Origin: Luzula sylvatica
Lineage: Eukaryota; Streptophyta; Magnoliopsida; Poales; Juncaceae
Direction: 5' to 3'
NCBI GenBank assembly: GCA_946800325.1
Contig: OX326959.1
Location: forward strand, 41,158,908 to 41,222,907
Length of the DNA stretch: 64,000 nucleotides
The notes below the pieces were generated by a model. The model worked only from the letters and a program-made list of their open reading frames with translations. It had not been told where the DNA came from and ran no database searches. Shown here one piece after another: positions 14,401 through 28,200 of the stretch. The position numbers and the translations under genes are program-made. Each line of letters starts with the position of its first letter. Position 1 is the first letter of the stretch.

Positions 14401-17400
14401 TGCAAAAAATCAAAAATTGATGTCTAACACCTTCAAAAATATCAATTATCATTTTTTCTAAAAAAGACCAAAATTGTTCTCTAAAATGAGCAAAATACTT
14501 CATTTTTTATGATTTTCTCAAAAAATTCCGTGATTGAAGACTAACACATACAAATTTCTATTTTTCCTATTTTTTGCATAAAATCAAAAACTGAAGTCTA
14601 ACACCTACAAAAATATCAATTATCATTTTTTCTAAAAAAGACCAATATAGTTCCCTAAAATGAGCAAAATACTTCATTTTTCATGATTTTCTCAAAAAAT
14701 TCCGTGATTGAAGACTAACACATACGAATTTCAATTTTTCCAATTTTTTGCAAAAAATCAAAAACTGAATTCTAACACCTTCAAAAATATCAATTATCAT
14801 TTTTTCTAAAAAAGACCAAAATAGTTCTCTAAAATGAGCAAAATACTTCATTTTTCATGATTTTCTCAAAAAATTCCGTGATTGAAGACTAACACATACA
14901 AATTTCGATTTTTCCAATTTTTTGCAAAAAAATCAAAAACTGAAGTCTAACACCTTAAAAAATATCAATTATCATTTTTTCTAAAAGAGTCCAAAATAGT
15001 TCTCTAAAATGAGCAAAATACTTCATTTTTCATGTTTTTCTCAAAAAACGTCGTCCTTGAAGACTAACACATACAAATTTCTATTTTTCCTATTTTTTGC
15101 AAAAAATCAAAAACCGAAGTCTAACACCTTAAAAAATATCAATTATCATTTTTTCTAAAAAAGACCAAAATAGTTCTCTAAAATGAGCAAAATACTTCAT
15201 TTTTCATGTTTTTCTCAAAAAACTCCGGGATTGAAGACTAACACATACAAATTTCTATTTTTCCTATTTTTTTGCATAAAATCAAAAATTGAAGTCTAAC
15301 ACCTTCAAAAATATCAATTATCATTTTTTCTAAAAAAGACCAAAATAGTTCTCTAAAATGAGCAAAATACTTCATTTTTCATTATTTTCTCAAAAAATTC
15401 CGTGATTGAAGACTAACACATACAAATTTCAATTTTTCCAATTTTTTGCAAAAAATCAAAAATTGATGTCTAACACCTTCAAAAATATCAATTATCATTT
15501 TTTCTAAAAAAGACCAAAATTGTTCTCTAAAATGAGCAAAATACTTCATTTTTTATGATTTTCTCAAAAAATTCCGTGATTGAAGACTAACACATACAAA
15601 TTTCTATTTTTCCAATTTTTTGCAAAAACTCAAAAACTGAAGTCTAACACCTTCAAAAATATCAATTATCATTTTTTCTAAAAAAGACCAAAATAGTTCT
15701 CTAAAATGAGCAAAATACTTCATTTTTCATGATTTTCTCAAAAAATTCCGTGATTGAAGACTAACACATACAAATTTCAATTTTTCCAATTTTTTGCAAA
15801 AAAATCAAAAACTGAAGTCTAACACCTTCAAAAATATCAATTATCATTTTTTCTGAAAAAGACCAAAATAGTACTCTGAAATGAGCAAAATACTTCATTT
15901 TTCATGATTTTCTCAAAAAATTCCGTGATTGAAGACTAACACATACAAATTTTTGTTTTACCTATTTTTTGCATAAAATCAAAAAATGAAGTCTAACACC
16001 ATCAAAAATATCAATTATCATTTTTTCTAAAAAAGACCAAAATAGTTCTCTAAAATGAGCAAAATACTTCATTTTTCATGATTTTCTCAAAAAATTCCGT
16101 GATTGAAGACTAACACATAGAAATTTCAATTTTTCCAATTTTTTGCAAAAAAATCAAAAACTGAAGTCTAACACCTTCAAAAATATCAATTATCATTTTT
16201 TCTAAAAAAGACCAAAATAGTTCTCTAAAATGAGCAAAATACTTCATTTTTCATGATTTTCTCAAAAAATTCCGTGATTGAAGACTAACACATACAAATT
16301 TCAATTTTTCCAATTTTTTGCAAAAAATCAAAAACTGAAGTCTAACACCTTCAAAAATATCAATTATCATTTTTTCAGAAAAAGGCCAAAATAGTTCTCT
16401 GAAATGAGCAAAATACTTCATTTTTCATGATTTTCTCAAAAAATTCCGTGATTGAAGACTAACACATACAAATTTCAATTTTTCCATTTTTTTGCAAAAA
16501 ATCAAAAACTGAAGTCTAACACCTTAAAAAATATCAATTATCATTTTTTCTAAAAGAGTCCAAAATAGTTCTCTAAAATGAGCAAAATACTTCATTTTTC
16601 ATGTTTTTCTCAAAAAACGTCGTCCTTGAAGACTAACACATACAAATTTCTATTTTTCCTATTTTTTGCAAAAAATCAAAAACCGAAGTCTAACACCTTC
16701 AAAAATATCAATTATCATTTTTTCTAAAAAAGACCAAAATAGTTCTCTAAAATGAGCAAAATACTTCATTTTTCATGTTTTTCTCAAAAAACTCCGGGAT
16801 TGAAGACTAACACATACAAATTTCTATTTTTCCTATTTTTTTGCATAAAATCAAAAATTGAAGTCTAACACCTTCAAAAATATCAATTATCATTTTTTCT
16901 AAAAAAGACCAAAATAGTTCTCTAAAATGAGCAAAATACTTCATTTTTCATTATTTTCTCAAAAAATTCCGTGATTGAAGACTAACACATACAAATTTCA
17001 ATTTTTCCAATTTTTTGCAAAAAATCAAAAATTGATGTCTAACACCTTCAAAAATATCAATTATCATTTTTTCTAAAAAAGACCAAAATTGTTCTCTAAA
17101 ATGAGCAAAATACTTCATTTTTTATGATTTTCTCAAAAAATTCCGTGATTGAAGACTAACACATACAAATTTCTATTTTTCCTATTTTTTGCATAAAATC
17201 AAAAACTGAAGTCTAACACCTTCAAAAATATCAATTATCATTTTTTCTAAAAAAGACCAATATAGTTCCCTAAAATGAGCAAAATACTTCATTTTTCATG
17301 ATTTTCTCAAAAAATTCCGTGATTGAAGACTAACACATACAAATTTCAATTTTTCCAATTTTTTGCAAAAAATCAAAAACTGAAGTCTAACACCTTCAAA

Positions 17401-18600
17401 AATATCAATTATCATTTTTTCTAAAAAAGACCAAAATAGTTCTCTAAAATGAGCAAAATACTTCATTTTTCATGATTTTCTCAAAAAATTCCGTGATTGA
17501 AGACTACCACATACAAATTTCGATTTTTCCAATTTTTTGCAAAAAAATCAAAAACTGAAGTCTAACACCTTAAAAAATATCAATTATCATTTTTTCTAAA
17601 AGAGTCCAAAATAGTTCTCTAAAATGAGCAAAATACTTTATTTTTCATGTTTTTCTCAAAAAACGTCGTCCTTGAAGACTAACACATACAAATTTCTATT
17701 TTTCCTATTTTTTGCAAAAAATCAAAAACCGAAGTCTAACACCTTAAAAAATATCAATTATCATTTTTTCTAAAAAAGACCAAAATAGTTCTCTAAAATG
17801 AGCAAAATACTTCATTTTTCATGTTTTTCTCAAAAAACTCCGGGATTGAAGACTAACACATACAAATTTCTATTTTTCCTATTTTTTTGCATAAAATCAA
17901 AAATTGAAGTCTAACACCTTCAAAAATATCAATTATCATTTTTTCTAAAAAAGACTAAAATAGTTCTCTAAAATGAGCAAAATACTTCATTTTTCATTAT
18001 TTTCTCAAAAAATTCCGTGATTGAAGACTAACACATACAAATTTCAATTTTTCCAATTTTTTGCAAAAAATCAAAAATTGATGTCTAACACCTTCAAAAA
18101 TATCAATTATCATTTTTTCTAAAAAAGACCAAAATTGTTCTCTAAAATGAGCAAAATACTTCATTTTTTATGATTTTCTCAAAAAATTCCGTGATTGAAG
18201 ACTAACACATACAAATTTCTATTTTTCCTATTTTTTGCATAAAATCAAAAACTGAAGTCTAACACCTTCAAAAATATCAATTATCATTTTTTCTAAAAAA
18301 GACCAATATAGTTCCCTAAAATGAGCAAAATACTTCATTTTTCATGATTTTCTCAAAAAATTCCGTGATTGAAGACTAACACATACAAATTTCAATTTTT
18401 CCAATTTTTTGCAAAAAATCAAAAACTGAAGTCTAACACCTTCAAAAATAACAATTATCATTTTTTCTAAAAAAGACCAAAATAGTTCTCTAAAATGAGC
18501 AAAATACTTCATTTTTCATGATTTTCTCAAAAAATTCCGTGATTGAAGACTAACACATAATAATTTCGATTTTTCCAATTTTTTGCAAAAAAATCAAAAA
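13000..18600. repeat. Satellite block with ~2614-bp (15-monomer) periodicity
   Basis: The variant ttgatgtctaac occurs at 14418, 15463, 17032 and 18078, spaced alternately 6 and 9 monomers apart, so the full period is 2614-2615 bp. The gtactctgaa variant at 13256 recurs at 15871, also 2615 bp away. The block overlaps the end of the 2267-bp shifted copy, so the two periodicities were laid down in succession. Confidence 0.75.
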
Positions 18601-19552
18601 CTGAAGTCTAACACCTTCAAAAATATCAATTATCATTTTTTCTAAAAAAGACCAAAATAGTTCTCTAAAATGAGCAAAATACTTCATTTTTTATGATTTT
18701 CTCAAAAAATTCCGTGATTGAAGACTAACACATACAAATTTCTATTTTACCTATTTTTTGCATAAAATCAAAAAATGAAGTCTAACACCTTCAAAAATAT
18801 CAATTATCATTTTTTCTAAAAAAGGCCAAAATAGTTCTCTAAAATGAGCAAAATACTTCATTTTTGATGATTTTCTCAAAAAATTCCGTGATTGAAGACT
18901 AACACATACAAATTTCAATTTTTCCAATTTTTTGCAAAAAATCAAAAACTGAAGTCTAACACCTTCAAAAATATCAATTATCATTTTTTCTAAAAAAGAC
19001 CAAAATAGTTCTCTAAAATGAGCAAAATACTTCATTTTTCATGATTTTCTCAAAAAATTCCATGATTGAAGACTAACACATACAAATTTCAATTTTTCCA
19101 ATTTTTTGCAAAAAATAAAAAAACTGAAGTCTAACACCTTCAAAAATATCAATTATCATTTTTTCTGAAAAAGACCAAAATAGTACTCTGAAATGAGCAA
19201 AATACTTCATTTTTCATGTTTTTCTCAAAAAACTTCGTGATTGAAGACTGACACATACAAATTTCAATTTTTCTATTTTTTTGCAAAAAATCAAAAACTG
19301 AAGTCTAACACCTTAAAAAATATCAATTATGAGTCCAAAATAGTTCTCTAAAATGAGCAAAATACTTCATTTTTCATGTTTTTCTCAAAAAACGTTGTGA
19401 TTGAAGACTAACACATACAAATTTCTATTTTTCCAATTTTTTGCAAAAAATCTAAAACCGAAGTCTAACACCTTCAAAAATATCAGTTATCATTTTTTCT
19501 AAAAAAGACCAAAATAGTTCTCTAACATGAGCAAAATACTTCATTTTTCATG
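18600..19552. repeat. Transitional satellite monomers with a 14-bp deletion
   Basis: A short stretch whose monomers resemble those at about 670 and 19630 but follow neither major HOR order. One monomer has lost about 14 bases: at 19321 tatcaattat runs straight into gagtccaaaa, omitting the usual T-tract and start of the A-tract. This monomer is private in this window. Confidence 0.6.
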
Positions 19553-22500
19553 ATTTTCTCAAAAAATTACGTGATTGAAGACTAACACATACAAATTTCT
19601 ATTTTTCCAATTTTTTGCAAAAAAATCAAAAACTGAAGTCTAACACCTTCAAAAATATCAATTATCATTTGTTCTAAAAAAGACCAAAATAGTTCTCTAA
19701 AATGAGCAAAATACTTCATTTTTTATGATTTTCTCAAAAAATTCCGTGATTGAAGACTAACACATACAAATTTCTATTTTACCTATTTTTTGCATAAAAT
19801 CAAAAAATGAAGTCTAACACCTTCAAAAATATCAATTATCATTTTTTCTAAAAAAGACCAAAATAGTTCTCTAAAATGAGCAAAATACTTCATTTTTGAT
19901 GATTTTCTCAAAAAATTCCGTGATTGAAGACTAACACATACAAATTTCAATTTTTCCAATTTTTTGCAAAAAATCAAAAACTGAAGTCTAACACCTTCAA
20001 AAATATCAATTATCATTTTTTCTAAAAAAGACCAAAATAGTTCTCTAAAATGAGCAAAATACTTCATTTTTCATGATTTTCTCAAAAAATTCCGTGATTG
20101 AAGACTAACACATACAAATTTCAATTTTTCCAATTTTTTGCAAAAAATAAAAAACTGAAGTCTAACACCTTCAAAAATATCAATTATCATTTTTTCTGAA
20201 AAAGACCAAAATAGTACTCTGAAATGAGCAAAATACTTCATTTTTCATGTTTTTCTCAAAAAACTTCGTGATTGAAGACTGACACATACAAATTTCAATT
20301 TTTCTATTTTTTTGCAAAAAATCAAAAACTGAAGTCTAACACCTTAAAAAATATCGATTATCATTTTTTCTAAAAGTGTCCAAAATAGTTCTCTAAAATG
20401 AGCAAAATACTTCATTTTTCATGTTTTTCTCAAAAAACGTTGTGATTGAAGACTAACACATACAAATTTCTATTTTTCCAATTTTTTGCAAAAAATCAAA
20501 AACCGAAGTCTAACACCTTCAAAAATATCAATTATCATTTTTTCTAAAAAAGACCAAAATAGTTCTCTAAAATGAGCAAAATACTTCATTTTTCATGTTT
20601 TTCTCAAAAAACTCCGGGATTGAAGACTAACACATACAAATTTATATTTTTCCTATTTTTTTGCATAAAATCAAAAACTGAAGTCTAACACCTTCAAAAA
20701 TATCAATTATCATTTTTTCTAAAAAAGACCAAAATAGTTCTCTAAAATGAGCAAAATACTTCATTTTTCATGATTTTCTCAAAAAATTCCGTGATTGAAG
20801 ACTAACACGTACAAATTTCAATTTTTCCAATTTTTTGCAAAAAATAAAAAACTGAAGTCTAACACCTTCAAAAATATCAATTATCATTTTTTCTAAAAAA
20901 GACCAAAATAGTTCTCTAAAATGAGCAAAATACTTCATTTTTTATGATTTTCTCAAAAAATTCCGTGATTGAAGACTAACACATACAAATTTCTATTTTT
21001 CCTATTTTTTGCATAAAATCAAAAACTGAAGTCTAACACCTTCAAAAATATCAATTATCATTTTTTCTAAAAAAGACCAATATAGTTCTCTAAAATGAGC
21101 AAAATACTTCATTTTTCATGTTTTTCTCAAAACACGTCGTGCTTGAAGACTAACACATACAAATTTCTATTTTTCCTATTTTTTTGCAAAAAATCAAAAA
21201 CCGAAGTCTAACACCTTCAAAAATATCAATTATCATTTTTTCTAAAAAAGACCAAAATAGTTCTCTAAAATGAGCAAAATACTTCATTTTTCATGTTTTT
21301 CTCAAAAAACTCCGGGATTGAAGACTAACACATACAAATTTCTATTTTTCCTATTTTTTTGCATAAAATCAAAAACTGAAGTCTAACCTTCAAAAATATC
21401 AATTATCATTTTTTCTAAAAAAGACCAAAATAGTTCTCTAAAATGATCAAAATACTTCATTTTTCAAGATTTTCTCAAAAAATTTCGTGATTGAAGACTA
21501 ACACATACAAATTTCAATTTTTCCAATTTTTTGCAAAAAATCAAAAACTGAAGTCTAACACCTTCAAAAATATCAGTTATCATTTTTTCTAAAAAAGACC
21601 AAAATAGTTCTCTAAAATGAGCAAAATACTTCATTTTTTATGATTTTCTCAAAAAATTCCGTGATTGAAGACTAACACATACAAATTTCTATTTTACCAA
21701 TTTTTTGCAAAAAATCAAAAACCGAAGTCTAACACCTTCAAAAATATCAATTATCATTTTTTCTAAAAAAGACCAAAATAGTTCTCTAAAATGAGCAAAA
21801 TACTTCATTTTTCATGTTTTTCTCAAAAAACTCCGGGATTGAAGACTAACACATACAAATTTCTATTTTTCCTATTTTTTTGCATAAAATCAAAAATTGA
21901 AGTCTAACACCTTCAAAAATATCAATTATCATTTTTTCTAAAAAAGACCAAAATTGTTCTCTAAAATGACCAAAATACTTCATTTTTTATGATTTTCTCA
22001 AAAAATTCCGTGATTGAAGACTAACACATACAAATTTCTATTTTTCTTATTTTTTGCATAAAATCAAAAACTGAAGTCCACCTTCAAAAATATCAATTAT
22101 CATTTTTTCAAAAAAAGACAAATATAGTTCCCTAAAATGAGCAAAATACATCATTTTTCATGATTTTCTCAAAAAATTCCGTGATTGAAGACTAACACAT
22201 ACAAATTTCAATTTTTCCAATTTTTTGCAAAAAATCAAAAACTGAAGCCTTCAAAAATATCAATTATCATTTTTTCTAAAAAAGACCTAAATAGTTCTCT
22301 AAAATGAGCAAAATACTTCATTTTTCATGATTTTCTCAAAAAATTCCGTGATTGAAGACTAACACATACAAATTTCAATTTTTCCAATTTTTTGCAAAAA
22401 ATAAAAAACTGAAGTCTAACACCTTCAAAAATATCAATTATCATTTTTTCTGAAAAAGGCCAAAATAGTTCTCTGAAATGAGCAAAATACTTCATTTTTC

Positions 22501-25281
22501 ATGTTTTTCTCAAAAAACTTCGTGATTGAAGACTAACACATACAAATTTCAATTTTTCCATTTTTTTGCAAAAAATCAAAAACTGAAGTCTAACACCTTA
22601 AAAAATATCAATTATCATTTTTTCTAAAAGAGTCCAAAATAGTTCTCTAAAATGAGCAAAATACTTCATTTTTCATGTTTTTCTCAAAAAACGTCGTGAT
22701 TGAATACTAACACATACAAATTTCTATTTTTCCTATTTTTTGCAAAAAATCAAAAACCGAAGTCTAACACCTTCAAAAGTATCAATTATCATTTTTTCTA
22801 AAAAAGACCAAAATAGTTCTCTAAAATGAGCAAAATACTTCATTTTTCATGTTTTTCTCAAAAAACTCCGGGATTGAAGACTAACACATACAAATTTCTA
22901 TTTTTCCTATTTTTTTGCATAAAATCAAAGACTGAAGTCTAACCTTCAAAAATATCAATTATCATTTTTTCTAAAAAAGACCAAAATAGTTCTCTAAAAT
23001 GATCAAAATACTTCATTTTTCATGATTTTCTCAAAAAATTCCGTGATTGAAGACTAACACATACAAATTTCAATTTTTCCAATTGTTTGCAAAAAATCAA
23101 AAACTGAAGTCTAACACCTTCAAAAATATCAATTATCATTTTTCCTAAAAAAGACCAAAATAGTTCTCTAAAATGAGCAAAATACTTCATTTTTTATGAT
23201 TTTCTCAAAAAATTCCGTGATTGAAGACTAACACATACAAATTTCTATTTTACCAATTTTTTGCATAAAATCAAAAACTGAAGTCTAACACCTTCAAAAA
23301 TATCAATTATCATTTTTTCTAAAAAAGACCAATATAGTTCCCTAAAATTAGCAAAATACTTCATTTTTCATGATTTTCTCAAAAAATTCCGTGATTGAAG
23401 ACTAACACATACAAATTTCTATTTTTCCTATTTTTTGCATAAAATCAAAAACTGAATTCTAACACCTTCAATAATATCAATTATCATTTTTTCTAAAAAA
23501 GACCAAAATAGTTCTCCAAAATGAGCAAAATACTTCATTTTTCATGATTTTCTCAAAAAATTCCGTGATTGAAGTCTAACACATACAAATTTCAATTTTT
23601 CCAATTTTTTGCAAAAAATCAAAAACTGAAGTCTAACTCCTTCAAAAATTTCAATTATCATTTTTTCTAAAAAAGACCAAAATAGTTCTCTAAAATGAGC
23701 AAAATACTTCATTTTTTATGATTTTCTCAAAAAATTCCGTGATTGAAGACTAACACATACAAATTTCTATTTTACCTATTTTTTGCATAAAATCAAAAAA
23801 TGAAGTCAACACCTTCAAAAATATCAATTATCATTTTTTCTAAAAAAGACCAAAATAGTTCTCTAAAATGAGCAAAATACTTCATTTTTCATGATTTTCT
23901 CAAAAAATTCCGTGATTGAAGACTAACACATACAAATTTCAATTTTTCCAAATTTTTGCAAAAAATCAAAAACTGAAGTCTAACACCTTCAAAAATATCA
24001 ATTATCATTTTTTCTAAAAAAGACCAAAATAGTTCTCTAAAATGAGCAAAATACTTCATTTTTCATGATTTTCTCAAAAAATTCCGTGATTGAAGACTAA
24101 CACATACAAATTTCAATTTTTCCAATTTTTTGCAAAAAGTCAAAACCTGAATTCTAACACCTTCAAAAATATCAATTATCATTTTTTCTATAAAAGACCA
24201 AAATAGTTCTCTAAAATGAGCAAAATACTTCATTTTTCATGATTTTCTCAAAAAATTCCGTGATTGAAGACTAACACATACAAATTTCAATTTTTCCAAT
24301 TTTTTTCCAAAAATAAAAAACTGAAGCACCTTCAAAAATATCAATTATCATTTTTTCTAAAAGAGTGCAAAATAGTTCTCTACAATGAGCAAAATACTTC
24401 ATTTGTCATGTTTTTCTCAAAAAACGTCGTGATTGAAGACTAACACATACAAATTTCTATTTTTCCAATTTTTTGCAAAAAATCAAAAACTGAAGTCTAA
24501 CACCTTCAAAAATATAAATTATCATTTTTTCTAAAAAATACCAAAATAGTTCTCTAAAATGAGCAAAATACTTCATTTTTCATGATTTTCTCAAAACATT
24601 CCGTGATTGAAGACTAACACGTACAAATTTCAATTTTTCCAATTTTTTGCAAAAATTAAAAAACTGAAGTCTAACACCTTCAAAAATATCAATTATCATT
24701 TTTTCTGAAAAAGACCAAAATAGTTCTCTGAAATGAGCAAAATACTTCATTTTACATGTGTTTCTCAAAAAATTCCGTGATTGAAGACTAACACATACAA
24801 ATTTCAATTTTTCCATTTTTTTGCAAAAAATCAAAAACTATAGTCTAACACCTTAAAAAATATCAATTATCATTTTTTCTAAAAGAGTCCAAAATAGTTC
24901 TCTAAAATGAACAAAATACTTCATTTTTCATGTTTTTCTCAAAAAACGTCGTGATTCAAGACTAACACATACAAATTTCTATTTTTCCAATTTTTTGCAA
25001 AAAATCAAAAACCGAAGTCTAACACCTTCAAAAATATCAATTATCATTTTTTTTAAAAAAGACCAAAATAGTTCTCTAAAATGAGCAAAATACTTCATTT
25101 TTCATGTTTTTCTCAAAAAACTCCGGGATAGAAGACTAACACATACAAATTTCTATTTTTCCTATTTTTTTGCATAAAATCAAAAATTGAAGTCTAACAC
25201 CTTCAAAAATATCAATTATCATTTTTTCTAAAAAAGACCAAAATAGTTCTCTAAAATGAGCAAAATACTTCATTTTTCATG
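19553..25281. repeat. HOR copy 1 of a 5729-bp (33-monomer) unit
   Basis: Anchor variants recur at exactly 5729 bp. tatcgatta is at 20352 and 26081, and a monomer pair with reverse-strand frame at 19783 matches one at 25512. 5729/33 is 173.6 bp. This copy differs from later ones at several places: an acacgtacaaa variant near 20810, an extra T in the T-run near 21180, and one T fewer in the run after tatcgatta. It is therefore the most diverged of the set. Confidence 0.82.
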
Positions 25282-28200
25282 ATTTTCTCAAAAAATTCCG
25301 TGATTGAAGACTAACACATACAAATTTCTATTTTTCCAATTTTTTGCAAAAAAATCAAAAACTGAAGTCTAACACCTTCAAAAATATCAATTATCATTTT
25401 TTCTAAAAAAGACCAAAATAGTTCTCTAAAATGAGCAAAATACTTCATTTTTTATGATTTTCTCAAAAAATTCCGTGATTGAAGACTAACACATACAAAT
25501 TTCTATTTTACCTATTTTTTGCATAAAATCAAAAAATGAAGTCTAACACCTTCAAAAATATCAATTATCATTTTTTCTAAAAAAGACCAAAATAGTTCTC
25601 TAAAATGAGCAAAATACTTCATTTTTGATGATTTTCTCAAAAAATTCCGTGATTGAAGACTAACACATACAAATTTCAATTTTTCCAATTTTTTGCAAAA
25701 AATCAAAAACTGAAGTCTAACACCTTCAAAAATATCAATTATCATTTTTTCTAAAAAAGACCAAAATAGTTCTCTAAAATGAGCAAAATACTTCATTTTT
25801 CATGATTTTCTCAAAAAATTCCGTGATTGAAGACTAACACATACAAATTTCAATTTTTCCAATTTTTTGCAAAAAATAAAAAACTGAAGTCTAACACCTT
25901 CAAAAATATCAATTATCATTTTTTCTGAAAAAGACCAAAATAGTACTCTGAAATGAGCAAAATACTTCATTTTTCATGTTTTTCTCAAAAAACTTCGTGA
26001 TTGAAGACTGACACATACAAATTTCAATTTTTCTATTTTTTTGCAAAAAATCAAAAACTGAAGTCTAACACCTTAAAAAATATCGATTATCATTTTTTTC
26101 TAAAAGTGTCCAAAATAGTTCTCTAAAATGAGCAAAATACTTCATTTTTCATGTTTTTCTCAAAAAACGTTGTGATTGAAGACTAACACATACAAATTTC
26201 TATTTTTCCAATTTTTTGCAAAAAATCAAAAACCGAAGTCTAACACCTTCAAAAATATCAATTATCATTTTTTCTAAAAAAGACCAAAATAGTTCTCTAA
26301 AATGAGCAAAATACTTCATTTTTCATGTTTTTCTCAAAAAACTCCGGGATTGAAGACTAACACAGACAAATTTCTATTTTTCCTATTTTTTTGCATAAAA
26401 TCAAAAACTGAAGTCTAACACCTTCAAAAATATCAATTATCATTTTTTCTAAAAAAGACCAAAATAGTTCTCTAAAATGAGCAAAATACTTCATTTTTCA
26501 TGATTTTCTCAAAAAATTCCGTGATTGAAGACTAACACATACAAATTTCAATTTTTCCAATTTTTTGCAAAAAATCAAAAACTGAAGTCTAACACCTTCA
26601 AAAATATCAATTATCATTTTTTCTAAAAAAGACCAAAATAGTTCTCTAAAATGAGCAAAATACTTCATTTTTTATGATTTTCTCAAAAAATTCCGTGATT
26701 GAAGACTAACACATACAAATTTCTATTTTTCCTATTTTTTGCATAAAATCAAAAACTGAAGTCTAACACCTTCAAAAATATCAATTATCATTTTTTCTAA
26801 AAAAGACCAATATAGTTCTCTAAAATGAGCAAAATACTTCATTTTTCATGTTTTTCTCAAAACACGTCGTGCTTGAAGACTAACACATACAAATTTCTAT
26901 TTTTCCTATTTTTTGCAAAAAATCAAAAACCGAAGTCTAACACCTTCAAAAATATCAATTATCATTTTTTCTAAAAAAGACCAAAATAGTTCTCTAAAAT
27001 GAGCAAAATACTTCATTTTTCATGTTTTTCTCAAAAAACTCCGGGATTGAAGACTAACACATACAAATTTCTATTTTTCCTATTTTTTTGCATAAAATCA
27101 AAAACTGAAGTCTAACCTTCAAAAATATCAATTATCATTTTTTCTAAAAAAGACCAAAATAGTTCTCTAAAATGATCAAAATACTTCATTTTTCAAGATT
27201 TTCTCAAAAAATTTCGTGATTGAAGACTAACACATACAAATTTCAATTTTTCCAATTTTTTGCAAAAAATCAAAAACTGAAGTCTAACACCTTCAAAAAT
27301 ATCAGTTATCATTTTTTCTAAAAAAGACCAAAATAGTTCTCTAAAATGAGCAAAATACTTCATTTTTTATGATTTTCTCAAAAAATTCCGTGATTGAAGA
27401 CTAACACATACAAATTTCTATTTTACCAATTTTTTGCAAAAAATCAAAAACCGAAGTCTAACACCTTCAAAAATATCAATTATCATTTTTTCTAAAAAAG
27501 ACCAAAATAGTTCTCTAAAATGAGCAAAATACTTCATTTTTCATGTTTTTCTCAAAAAACTCCGGGATTGAAGACTAACACATACAAATTTCTATTTTTC
27601 CTATTTTTTTGCATAAAATCAAAAATTGAAGTCTAACACCTTCAAAAATATCAATTATCATTTTTTCTAAAAAAGACCAAAATTGTTCTCTAAAATGACC
27701 AAAATACTTCATTTTTTATGATTTTCTCAAAAAATTCCGTGATTGAAGACTAACACATACAAATTTCTATTTTTCTTATTTTTTGCATAAAATCAAAAAC
27801 TGAAGTCCACCTTCAAAAATATCAATTATCATTTTTTCAAAAAAAGACAAATATAGTTCCCTAAAATGAGCAAAATACATCATTTTTCATGATTTTCTCA
27901 AAAAATTCCGTGATTGAAGACTAACACATACAAATTTCAATTTTTCCAATTTTTTGCAAAAAATCAAAAACTGAAGCCTTCAAAAATATCAATTATCATT
28001 TTTTCTAAAAAAGACCTAAATAGTTCTCTAAAATGAGCAAAATACTTCATTTTTCATGATTTTCTCAAAAAATTCCGTGATTGAAGACTAACACATACAA
28101 ATTTCAATTTTTCCAATTTTTTGCAAAAAATAAAAAACTGAAGTCTAACACCTTCAAAAATATCAATTATCATTTTTTCTGAAAAAGGCCAAAATAGTTC

